Under the pieces are notes generated by a model. It was not told the DNA's origin and did not search any database. It saw only the letters and a list, made by a program, of their open reading frames with translations. From positions 2,185,501 through 2,249,500 of the forward strand of contig JADKIW010000001.1 of the NCBI GenBank assembly GCA_016721115.1: 64,000 nt of DNA, written 5' to 3'. Each line of letters opens with the position of its first letter. Within the stretch, counting starts at the first letter, position 1. Positions 16,567-23,650 of this stretch are shown here, piece by piece. Position numbers and translations under genes: made by a program. The DNA comes from Candidatus Defluviilinea proxima (GTDB lineage Bacteria; Chloroflexota; Anaerolineae; Anaerolineales; Villigracilaceae).

Positions 16567-17638
16567 ATTTGGATTTGCATCTGCAGCTTTGATCCTGTTT
16601 TTGATCGCTGGATGCAATATGCCAGCCGCCTCCACCCCGACCCCGGACCTGTTTGCCACGCTCCAAGCCTCCACGCCGCTGACGGCTTTCACGCCCAACC
16701 CGTTGGAAACACCAACGCCTGCTCCGTTGATCTCCAACCCGGTGGACTTGCCCACCGCCACGGCCAGCCCTATCTCAACAGATGGCGTTCCATCGCCTAC
16801 TGCCGCTGACGGTTTGACGGGTCATATTGTTTTCACATGTCAGATCTTCAAGGTGCAGGCCAGTAATCAGATTTGCATCATGAATGCGGATGGCACCGGC
16901 TTTAGAAGGCTGACCACCGACAATAACAGACAACACTTCTATCCATCCCTTTCACCGGATGGCAGGAGCGTGTTGTATTCGGGGTTCTTTGAAAAAAATA
17001 ACTATGAGATCTATGAACTGACGATTGCCGATGGAGCCCTGAAACGGTTGACCAACATCTTCACGATCGAGACCGCGCCTGAGTTTTCACCGGATGGTGA
17101 GCGTATTATTTTTGCGCGTGAAAACCCATCCACTCAGAGGTTCCAACTGATTATGATGAGTAGCAATGGTAAAGAAGAAGATAATGTCCCCAACGTTACG
17201 GGCTGGGACCCGACCTGGTCGCCGGATGGAAGTCAGATCCTGTTTGCCTCCGATAAGCGTGGACCGGTGCAACTGTTCAAAGTAAATCCCAATGGCAAAG
17301 GCTTGAAAGTTATTACTGACTTGCCCGCCATTCGTGGGCGCAGTGACTGGTCTGCTGACGGACGTTCGATCGTTACGTATTCCGGTCCCGCATGGAATCG
17401 TGAACTCTACATCATGTCCGCTGATGGGACGAATTCCCATCAACTCACACCGAGTGGTGGCAACAGTCAGGGGCCATCCTTTTCACCGGATGGCAAGTGG
17501 GTGGTCTTTACCTCATACTTCGATAATTATGGGGATGATAACGGTTGCGAGATCTATGTCATACGTGTAGATGGCACAGACCTGCGGCGCTTAACGAACA
17601 ACGATTATTGTGATTATCAGCCGAGATGGGGGCCGTAA
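16541..17638 (+). CDS. PD40/TolB-type beta-propeller lipoprotein
   Basis: The 365-residue protein has a lipoprotein signal (SAALILFLIAGCNMPA), a long Thr/Pro-rich spacer, and about six PD40 repeats (NQICIMNADGTGFRRLTTDN, FYPSLSPDGRSVLYSG, APEFSPDGERIIFAREN and so on), forming a TolB-like propeller that ends DYQPRWGP. Such propellers bind protein or peptide partners outside the membrane; a specific role is not evident. The same repeat type forms the outer part of the Ser/Thr kinase at 26251-28428. I chose ATG 16541, which has a GGTGAGG site, rather than ATG 16529. It overlaps hypA, but a functional link is not obvious. Confidence 0.85.
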   Translation: MLNTLRQSRFGFASAALILFLIAGCNMPAASTPTPDLFATLQASTPLTAFTPNPLETPTPAPLISNPVDLPTATASPISTDGVPSPTAADGLTGHIVFTCQIFKVQASNQICIMNADGTGFRRLTTDNNRQHFYPSLSPDGRSVLYSGFFEKNNYEIYELTIADGALKRLTNIFTIETAPEFSPDGERIIFARENPSTQRFQLIMMSSNGKEEDNVPNVTGWDPTWSPDGSQILFASDKRGPVQLFKVNPNGKGLKVITDLPAIRGRSDWSADGRSIVTYSGPAWNRELYIMSADGTNSHQLTPSGGNSQGPSFSPDGKWVVFTSYFDNYGDDNGCEIYVIRVDGTDLRRLTNNDYCDYQPRWGP

Positions 17639-17655
17639 GAATAAAAACTTCCTCG

Positions 17656-17713
17656 CTGAGCGGAGCGTCCTTCGACTACGTTCGTCGCAAAAGGCGCTCC
17701 TCACTCCGCTCAG
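17656..17713. repeat. inverted repeat element (CTGAGCGGAG)
   Basis: CTGAGCGGAG (17656-17665) and CTCCGCTCAG (17704-17713) are inverse complements around a spacer rich in CGAC/TTCG motifs, in the gap between the PD40 lipoprotein and the SDR gene. It lacks a T-run and looks like a dispersed intergenic repeat rather than a terminator. Confidence 0.55.
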
Positions 17714-17786
17714 GATGGAAATAACTCTTGGAAAGAGCGAAGTCGAAGCGTGATTGTTTAATAGCCATAAATGTAAGGAAGTTTCT

Positions 17787-18614
17787 ATGAACATTAAAGG
17801 TAAAGTGGTCATCGTTACCGGCGCATCATCGGGAATTGGTGAAGCGACGGCTCGTCAGTTTGGCAGGGAGGGGGCGAAGGTTGTGCTTGCCGCCCGCCGC
17901 GTGGACCGACTCGAGGCATTGGTGCAGGAAATTGCCGCGCTCCACACCGGCGCAGAGACGTTGGTGGTACAGGCCGATCTCACAAAACTTGATGATATTC
18001 TGAAACTCGTCAACGAATCAATGACAAAGTTTGGGCGCGTGGATGTGCTGGTGAACAACGCAGGCTTTGGTCGATTGGACTGGTTGGAGAATCTCGACCC
18101 GATTAAAGATATTCAGGCGCAGTTCGATGTCAATGTGATGGGCGTTATTCAAACGACGCGGCAGGTTTTGCCGATCATGATGAAGCAACGTTCCGGTCAC
18201 ATTATCAATATGGGTTCGATGGCGGGTCTGGTCGGTACGCCAACTTACACGATCTATGCCGCTACTAAACATGCCGTGCATGGATTCACCGAGGCCTTGC
18301 GGCGCGAGGTCAAACCGTGGGGCATTGATGTCTCGATGATTTATCCCGGCGGCGTGGTGACCGAATTCACGCAACATGCCGGTATCAAACGCAAGACGAA
18401 AACAACTACTCCCAAAGCTTTGTTGTTGACAGCCGATCAGGTGGGTGATGCGGTTGTGCAGTTAGTGCGAAGTCCGCGTGCGATGCGAATCCTTCCGTGG
18501 GTGTGGACGTTCACCGTTTGGATGAACCGCAACTTTAATTGGCTTGTAGATCGCACTACGATCAATAGCTTTACGATCCCCGAGCGTGAGGATGAGTTGA
18601 AGGCGAAAATATAA
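17787..18614 (+). CDS. short-chain dehydrogenase/reductase
   Basis: This 275-residue NAD(P)-dependent oxidoreductase has the SDR glycine motif (VTGASSGIGEATARQF, residues about 9-24), VNNAGFGR, the catalytic Ser in IINMGSMAGLVG, and YAATKHAVHGF with the catalytic Tyr and Lys. The Ala-Arg-Arg after the second strand (VVLAARRVDRL) favours NADP(H). The substrate is unknown; classical SDRs reduce carbonyls or oxidise alcohols. ATG 17787 has an AAGGAAG site. The C-terminal end (RMTT-like LVDRTTINSF) has a hydrophobic stretch WVWTFTVWM that may touch the membrane. No operon partner is evident. Confidence 0.9.
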   Translation: MNIKGKVVIVTGASSGIGEATARQFGREGAKVVLAARRVDRLEALVQEIAALHTGAETLVVQADLTKLDDILKLVNESMTKFGRVDVLVNNAGFGRLDWLENLDPIKDIQAQFDVNVMGVIQTTRQVLPIMMKQRSGHIINMGSMAGLVGTPTYTIYAATKHAVHGFTEALRREVKPWGIDVSMIYPGGVVTEFTQHAGIKRKTKTTTPKALLLTADQVGDAVVQLVRSPRAMRILPWVWTFTVWMNRNFNWLVDRTTINSFTIPEREDELKAKI

Positions 18615-18644
18615 TCTGATTAACCATGAAGGATCGCCCTTGCT

Positions 18645-18650
18645 TATAAT
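18645..18650 (+). promoter_or_regulatory. -10 box, leaderless start for the PfkB kinase
   Basis: TATAAT is followed by six bases and the ATG at 18657; no ribosome-binding site is present. Confidence 0.5.
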
Positions 18651-18656
18651 AACAAT

Positions 18657-19643
18657 ATGGATATTCACTTCATCGTTTTTGGTCATCTCACGCGTGAATT
18701 TTTACTCCCTCCGCAAGGACAGCCTCGCCTCGATGTGATGGGCGGGAGTCTGCTTTATGCGGCGGCGGGGCTTGGGATCTGGGAATCAGGTATCGGGTTG
18801 GTGGGACGCGTGGGAGATGATTATCCGCGCGCATGGTTGAACGAGGTCAAGTCACATGGATTCGATACGAGCGGCATCCGCATCCTTGAAAAGAATCTGG
18901 ATGTGCGTGAGTTCATCGCGTATACCGAAGCGTTCGAGGCGAATAACGTTAATCCCGTTTCGCATTTTGCGCGGCGCGAGATGACCTTCCCGAAATCATT
19001 GCTGGGATATCAAGTGGAGCGCCTTGTGGATGAAGAACACAAGTTGATCGTGACAGATATTCCCAACGATTATCTGAGCGCACGCGCCGCCTACCTTTGC
19101 CCAATGGACCTGGTGACACAGACTCAATTGATCGCGGGACTTAAACGGGGCGATGTGCACTCGTTCATTCTGGACCCGTCGCCTGTTACCATGAATCCAA
19201 CTTCGAGGCGCGAGTTGCCTGCTCTGCTCAACGGCGTGACAGCTTTCCTGCCGTCCGAGGAAGAGATGCGGAATCTGTTTCAAAGCGAAACGCATGATTT
19301 GTGGGAAATGGCTGAAGCGGTTTCGTTATATGGATGCGAATACGTGGTGATCAAGCGCGGCGTCAACGGACAGTTGTTGTATGATGCCGATACAAAACGC
19401 AAATGGGAGATCCCTGCATACCCCACACGTATGGAAGATGTGACAGGCGCAGGTGATGCGTTTGGTGGCGGATTCATGGCTGGCTTTTGCAAAGACTATG
19501 ATGCTTTGGAAGGTGTGTTGTATGGGAATGTGTCCGCTTCGTTGAAGTTGGAGGGGCATGGTGCATTTCATCCATTGGATGTACTACCAGGGTTGGCAGA
19601 TGCGAGGTTGAGTGCTTTACGGGATATGGTAAGACAAGTGTAG
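18657..19643 (+). CDS. PfkB/ribokinase-family sugar kinase
   Basis: The 328-residue sequence shows MGGSLLYAAAGLGIW near the start and the PfkB signature DVTGAGDAFGGGFMAGF (about residues 258-275) with the catalytic Asp. YVVIKRGVNGQLLYD precedes it. These kinases phosphorylate sugars or nucleosides with ATP. The first PfkB signature is weak, and the N-terminus (MDIHFIVFGHLTREFLLPP) is unusual, so the substrate cannot be assigned. It is expressed from its own promoter and is followed after 128 bases by the M20 peptidase; a shared pathway is not evident. Confidence 0.82.
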   Translation: MDIHFIVFGHLTREFLLPPQGQPRLDVMGGSLLYAAAGLGIWESGIGLVGRVGDDYPRAWLNEVKSHGFDTSGIRILEKNLDVREFIAYTEAFEANNVNPVSHFARREMTFPKSLLGYQVERLVDEEHKLIVTDIPNDYLSARAAYLCPMDLVTQTQLIAGLKRGDVHSFILDPSPVTMNPTSRRELPALLNGVTAFLPSEEEMRNLFQSETHDLWEMAEAVSLYGCEYVVIKRGVNGQLLYDADTKRKWEIPAYPTRMEDVTGAGDAFGGGFMAGFCKDYDALEGVLYGNVSASLKLEGHGAFHPLDVLPGLADARLSALRDMVRQV

Positions 19644-19759
19644 GTAAAGGTAGAATGCAGAAGGATGAAGCGGGGAATGTGGAAGATGGTGATTGAGGGA
19701 ATGGGCTGCAAGTTGCAAGTTTCCCTGTCTACGTATCTACATGTCCCCTCTTTCCCTGC

Positions 19760-19765
19760 TAAAAT
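19760..19765 (+). promoter_or_regulatory. -10 box, leaderless start for the M20 peptidase
   Basis: TAAAAT is followed by six bases and the ATG at 19772; no ribosome-binding site is seen. Confidence 0.45.
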
Positions 19766-19771
19766 AAACAC

Positions 19772-20932
19772 ATGACAAACACTATTCAACGTATCATTGA
19801 TCTTGCGATTCAGATTCAACAAATCCCTGCGCCGACATTTGATGAAGGGCGGCGGGCAGAGTTTATGCGGGCATTGTTCCTGCAAGAGGGTTTACAGGAT
19901 GTTTCGGTAGATGAAACAGGGAATGTGTATGGACGCTGGACAGTGGACGGTGGACGGAGGACAGAGGCAAAGCCACTGATCGTTTCAGCGCATATGGATA
20001 CGGTCTTTCCGTTGGATATGGATTTGATCGTTCGGCGCGAAGAGGGGAAAGTGTTTGGGATCGGTATTGGTGATAATTCGCTTGGGGTGGCGGCATTGGT
20101 AGGGTTGTTGTGGATGTTGAGGGAGCGTGTGCTATCGCCCGGACTTTCACCCTCACCCCAGCCCTCTCCCGAAGGGAGAGGGGGACTCGTGGGCGACATT
20201 TGGTTCGTGGCAAACACTTGCGAGGAGGGACTTGGTGACTTGCGTGGGATGAAGACTGTAGTGGAACGATTCGGTTCGGATGTGTTGATGTATCTTGTCC
20301 TTGAAGGGATGGCGTTGGGACATGTGTATCACAAGGCTGTGGGTGTGAAGCGGTATCGCATCACAGCGCGGACTCAGGGTGGGCATTCGTGGTCGGACTA
20401 TGGCCAGCCTTCGGCGGTGTTGGAATTGGCAAGGTTGATCGGAGAGTTATCCGCTTTGCGATTGCCGTTGAGGCCGCGCACGACGATGAATGTGGGCAGG
20501 GTTAATGGCGGGACTTCGATCAACGTCATCCCGGCCGAAGCATGGATGGAGTTGGACTTGCGTTCAGAAGGTGTAGGGGAGTTGGCGGAATTGGTCGCAG
20601 GGGTGGAAATGCTGATCGAAAGTGCGAACAGGCCCGGGGTCCGTTTTGAGGCGGAGGTGATCGGGGCACGCCCGGCCGGGGAGATGAGTCCGAGACATCC
20701 ACTTGTGAAGCTGGCGCAGAAATGTCTGCGTGACCAAGGACTCGATGCGGTGTTGACTTCGGGTTCGACGGATGCGAATGTGCCGTTGAGCAAGGGGTAT
20801 CCCGCTTTGGTGCTGGGTGTTTCGAACGGTGGTGGGGCGCATACGAAGAATGAGTTTATTGAGACCGAACCTGTGGGGAAGGGAATGGAGCAGTTGGTGA
20901 GGTTTGTTAGTTCAGTGGTCAGCGAATCGTAA
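19772..20932 (+). CDS. M20-family metallopeptidase with two in-frame repeat insertions
   Basis: M20 enzymes are two-zinc amino- or carboxypeptidases and deacylases. This 386-residue member has the metal motifs SAHMDTVFP (His, Asp), GIGDNSLGVAALVGL (bridging Asp), NTCEEGLGDLRGM (Glu pair), and a late His in GGGAHTKNEFIETE, with a dimerisation domain between (about 195-300). Two segments look foreign: GRWTVDGGRRTEAKP (about residues 52-66), coded by a 7-base tandem repeat, and LSPSPQPSPEGRGG (about 126-140), coded by a palindromic repeat (20162-20182). Both sit in loops and keep the frame. The substrate is unknown; similarity in style is to tripeptidase-like M20 proteins. Confidence 0.87.
   Translation: MTNTIQRIIDLAIQIQQIPAPTFDEGRRAEFMRALFLQEGLQDVSVDETGNVYGRWTVDGGRRTEAKPLIVSAHMDTVFPLDMDLIVRREEGKVFGIGIGDNSLGVAALVGLLWMLRERVLSPGLSPSPQPSPEGRGGLVGDIWFVANTCEEGLGDLRGMKTVVERFGSDVLMYLVLEGMALGHVYHKAVGVKRYRITARTQGGHSWSDYGQPSAVLELARLIGELSALRLPLRPRTTMNVGRVNGGTSINVIPAEAWMELDLRSEGVGELAELVAGVEMLIESANRPGVRFEAEVIGARPAGEMSPRHPLVKLAQKCLRDQGLDAVLTSGSTDANVPLSKGYPALVLGVSNGGGAHTKNEFIETEPVGKGMEQLVRFVSSVVSES
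19932..19966 (+). repeat. intragenic 7-base tandem repeat in the M20 peptidase
   Basis: About four to five degenerate units of TGGACAG / TGGACGG / AGGACAG run in tandem and encode WTVDGGRRTE. A 7-base unit keeps the frame only in multiples of three or with flanking compensation. Confidence 0.65.
20143..20184. repeat. intragenic palindromic repeat encoding SPSPQPSPEGRG
   Basis: CCCTCTCCC (20162-20170), three bases, and GGGAGAGGG (20174-20182) form a perfect hairpin preceded by a CCCTCACCCCA stretch. This layout is that of a widespread dispersed bacterial repeat, here inserted in frame in the M20 peptidase gene. Confidence 0.75.
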
Positions 20933-20959
20933 CAGGGATTGGTGTTGAGGAGTTGTGTG

Positions 20960-21463
20960 ATGATAAAAAGTTCAGATTTGAGCAAACGCGAAAATGAAGT
21001 TGTTGAACTTTTATTGCGAGGAATGAGCAATAAACAGATTGCTCATTCGTTGGGAATTTCGGCGAGCACTGTTGAGTTCCATTTGAAAAATGTGTATGCC
21101 AAGTTTGGCGTGCATTCACGGACCGAAGTAATTTTAAAGCTGGGGAAATCCATAGGTGCGATAGAAGCCAAACCACAGGAATCCATAGTTGAAATAAAAA
21201 GCGAGGCCGACAATACTAGAGAAAACTTTTCCTTCAAGGAGCTTGAAATGCGAAAACGAATTCTCTATTACTTTTTAACTGGATTACTCTTCGGTGCTGT
21301 ATATTGGGGTTACTTGAATGTGACAGCTGGTTTCTTTGGTGAGATTAACACGAACATGGAACCGGGCGCAGTCAGCGGTATGACGCTCTGGGTGTTGATG
21401 TCTGTTATGTTCCTTGTTGTTTTCGGCGTATGGTTGATCCCGACGATAGCCCGCTGTGTATGA
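20960..21463 (+). CDS. LuxR-type HTH membrane regulator, N-terminal part before a frame break
   Basis: The 167-residue frame starts with a LuxR/GerE HTH (about 6-65: LSKRENEVVELLLRGMSNKQIAHSLGISASTVEFHLKNVYAKFGVHSRTEVIL), followed by a linker and two membrane helices (YYFLTGLLFGAVYWGYL and TLWVLMSVMFLVVFGVWLIP). There is no receiver domain, so it is a one-component, membrane-tethered regulator. After WLIPTI the frame reads ARCV and stops, whereas the next frame continues with PAVYEYRRSGN and two or more further helices (next entry). The join near 21446-21452 looks like a single extra base. ATG 20960 has a GAGGAG site. It begins 27 bases after the M20 peptidase stop. Confidence 0.8.
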   Translation: MIKSSDLSKRENEVVELLLRGMSNKQIAHSLGISASTVEFHLKNVYAKFGVHSRTEVILKLGKSIGAIEAKPQESIVEIKSEADNTRENFSFKELEMRKRILYYFLTGLLFGAVYWGYLNVTAGFFGEINTNMEPGAVSGMTLWVLMSVMFLVVFGVWLIPTIARCV

Positions 21464-21782
21464 ATATCGCCGTTCAGGGAATGTGGGTAGATCGGCATTA
21501 GCTGTTGTTGTAGTATGGGTCAGTGGGGTATTTGGATATTACCTGACCTATGTTGTCTTGTTAGCTTTCTTTGGCCTCCCCAACATGGATCATCTACTGG
21601 TCTTAGGAAACCACTCATCCACATTTTGGAGTGATTGGGGTAGGATATTTAATAAACTAATCTTATATAGCTTTTTTAGATGGTCGATTGTTGGGATTGT
21701 CGTTGGTGGGGTTGCGGGGTATGTGACAAGTTTGATCTATTCATTTTGGGTGAAGAGAACGGGTGTGGTAGTGCAGATGTGA
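21456..21782 (+). CDS. membrane C-terminal part of the LuxR-type regulator (or a separate overlapping gene)
   Basis: This 108-residue frame has two to three membrane helices (SALAVVVVWVSGVFGYYLTYVVLLAFFGLP and WSIVGIVVGGVAGYVTSLIYSFWV). It most probably continues the protein that starts at 20960, because the frame is already open upstream (PAVYEYRRSGN) exactly where the first frame loses sense. As an alternative it could start with GTG at 21456, overlapping the upstream stop by eight bases; no ribosome-binding site supports that. With the join repaired, the product would be about 273 residues with an HTH and four or more helices. Confidence 0.6.
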   Translation: MYEYRRSGNVGRSALAVVVVWVSGVFGYYLTYVVLLAFFGLPNMDHLLVLGNHSSTFWSDWGRIFNKLILYSFFRWSIVGIVVGGVAGYVTSLIYSFWVKRTGVVVQM

Positions 21783-21823
21783 TGGGCATGCGATGGGGGA
21801 AACATGCACCCATGGAAATAAAA

Positions 21824-21851
21824 ACTTCCGAGGCCCATAAACCTCGGAAGT
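21824..21851 (-). terminator. terminator of the cyclase operon
   Basis: ACTTCCGAGG (21824-21833) pairs with CCTCGGAAGT (21842-21851). On the minus strand it is followed by TTTTTATTT, as expected for a terminator of the gene ending at 21902. A run of 7-base repeats (ACCAATT units) lies between it and the gene. Confidence 0.85.
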
Positions 21852-21854
21852 CTC

Positions 21855-21901
21855 ACCAATTACCAATTACGATTTACCAATCCCCATTCATCCTTCATCA
21901 T
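21855..21901. repeat. degenerate 7-base tandem repeat
   Basis: Units read ACCAATT, ACCAATT, ACGATTT, ACCAATC, CCCATTC, ATCCTTC, ATCATTT, running up to the stop codon of the cyclase gene. The same 7-base period is seen inside the M20 peptidase and prmA genes. Confidence 0.55.
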
Positions 21902-23605
21902 TTATTTCAATCCCACTACCTCAAACACTTCCAATGGAGCGGTCTTGCCTTTGGCGGCGACGGGTGCGATGGGTCTCACTTCAATATCATCTTTTACGCG
22001 CGCATAGGCTTCGCGGCTGATGATGATCTGGTTCTTCCCAGAATTTTCCTGCAAGCGTTTGGCCGTGTTGACGCTATCGCTGATGGCGGTGTATTCCAGT
22101 CTGCGTTCGGTACCGATCAAACCGAGGATCGCGTCGCCGTAGTGAATGCCCACACCGAAGGCTAAATGTTCTGCTTCGGGCAGTTCTTTATATAAACCTT
22201 CCACTGCATCACGCAAAGCAAGCGCGGCTTTGACGGCGCGCAAGGTATGGTCCGGTTGTGGTACCGGGGCATTGAACCACGACATGATCGCATCGCCCAT
22301 GAACTTATCGATCGTGCCTTCTTGCGAAAGCACCGACTCGGCCATGGCGGCGAGATAGCGGTTCAATATCTTCACCAATTTTTCTGGTTCTTGTGATTCA
22401 CTAAATGATGTAAACCCGCGCACATCTGCAAACAGCACGGTGATATCCACACGTTTGCCGCCGAGTTGTAAACCGTTCGGGTCGAGTTGGTCGATCACAG
22501 CGGGCGAAACCATGCGTTCGAAGAGTCTGCGTTGCGCTTCAAGTTTCTTTTGTTCGGTCAGATCGTCGAGCACGATAGCCACGCCCTGAGTTTTCTGCCC
22601 AGCATCTTTGAGTGGGGAGAGGTTCAAGCGCCAGTCCACGTTGCCACGCGCGGGCAGGTTCTGGCTGAACTCAAGCCCCACAATGGGCTGATCGCTGGCG
22701 CGCACCGAATCCATTTGTGATTGGATTCCGCTTGCCAACATGGGGACGATCTCTTCCAACTTTCTTCCGACGATCTCTGCGGAGGCCTGCCCTAAAATGG
22801 ACGCGGCGGCTCGATTACAAAGGGTGATCTGATCCTGCACATCAGCCGTGATCACCCCTGACACAATGGACGCAAAAACATCGTCCATCAGGTTCTTGAG
22901 CTCGGTCACTTCTTCAAGAGTCCGTTTGAGGGAGGAGAACAAGCGCGCATTCTCAATGGCAACTGCGGCCTGATTTGCAAATGCGATCATTAAATCACGG
23001 TCTGCTTCAGAGAAGATGCCGGTGCGGATGCGGTTATCCGTGTAGATCACGCCGATCAGATCGGTCTTGACCATCAACGGCACACATAGGATCGAGCGCA
23101 AGTTGAAGGCAATGATGGATTCCTGCCCACCAAAGCGCGGGTCTTCGCGTGCATTCGTGGTGAGAACGGCCTCGCCTCCATTGATGACACGTTCGACAAT
23201 GGTGCGGCTGATGGCGAATTCACTTTTGTTGATGGATTCTTGTTCCCAGTTGCGTGCGATACGGGTTTCCATCTCGCCCCGTTCGTTGCGGAGCATGAGG
23301 AAGCCGCGTTCAGCCTCTGTCAGGCGCACGATGGTGTCCATGACTATCTGTAGTACTTCATCGAGTTCAAGCGTGGAGTTGACGACCTGCCCGATCCCTG
23401 CGAGGGCTTGTAAGTGGCTAAAGCGTTGTTCAAACGGGATCAGTACTTCGCTGATGCGCGAGAGAGAATTCTCAAGTTCTTTAATCCCCTCGATGGCTGG
23501 ACCTGCCTGTTTGGCATCCAATGAGGCGCGCAATTTCCCAGCGTTTTGAGTTGCTGAAACAAGTTGGTCGTTGATCGAGATAGGTTTTGATTTGGATGTG
23601 GCCAT
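21902..23605 (-). CDS. class III adenylate/guanylate cyclase with GAF and PAS domains
   Basis: The 567-residue protein has a GAF domain (about 70-215: LDEVLQIVMDTIVRLTEAERGFLML, AVAIENARLFSSL), a PAS-like domain (about 235-350) and a class III cyclase domain (about 375-560). Catalytic residues are present: metal Asp in VLFADVRGFTSF and KFMGDAIMSWF, and the transition-state Asn and Arg in SDSVNTAKRLQ. The Lys in GTIDKFMGD and the Thr-Ala in EYTAISDSVN favour ATP over GTP, so cyclic AMP is the likely product; this is inference from motif residues. No membrane segment is seen, so it should sense an intracellular signal. It is 45 bases downstream of the transglutaminase-like gene and ends at a terminator. 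Confidence 0.93.
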   Translation of the reverse strand: MATSKSKPISINDQLVSATQNAGKLRASLDAKQAGPAIEGIKELENSLSRISEVLIPFEQRFSHLQALAGIGQVVNSTLELDEVLQIVMDTIVRLTEAERGFLMLRNERGEMETRIARNWEQESINKSEFAISRTIVERVINGGEAVLTTNAREDPRFGGQESIIAFNLRSILCVPLMVKTDLIGVIYTDNRIRTGIFSEADRDLMIAFANQAAVAIENARLFSSLKRTLEEVTELKNLMDDVFASIVSGVITADVQDQITLCNRAAASILGQASAEIVGRKLEEIVPMLASGIQSQMDSVRASDQPIVGLEFSQNLPARGNVDWRLNLSPLKDAGQKTQGVAIVLDDLTEQKKLEAQRRLFERMVSPAVIDQLDPNGLQLGGKRVDITVLFADVRGFTSFSESQEPEKLVKILNRYLAAMAESVLSQEGTIDKFMGDAIMSWFNAPVPQPDHTLRAVKAALALRDAVEGLYKELPEAEHLAFGVGIHYGDAILGLIGTERRLEYTAISDSVNTAKRLQENSGKNQIIISREAYARVKDDIEVRPIAPVAAKGKTAPLEVFEVVGLK

Positions 23606-23650
23606 TGTCTGTCCTTTGCCCTTTCATGGCTCATCCATGGAAAGGACAAC

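Noticed and set aside
20960..21463. LuxR-type protein as a response regulator
   Set aside because: There is no receiver domain before the HTH; the protein starts almost directly with the HTH and continues into membrane helices.
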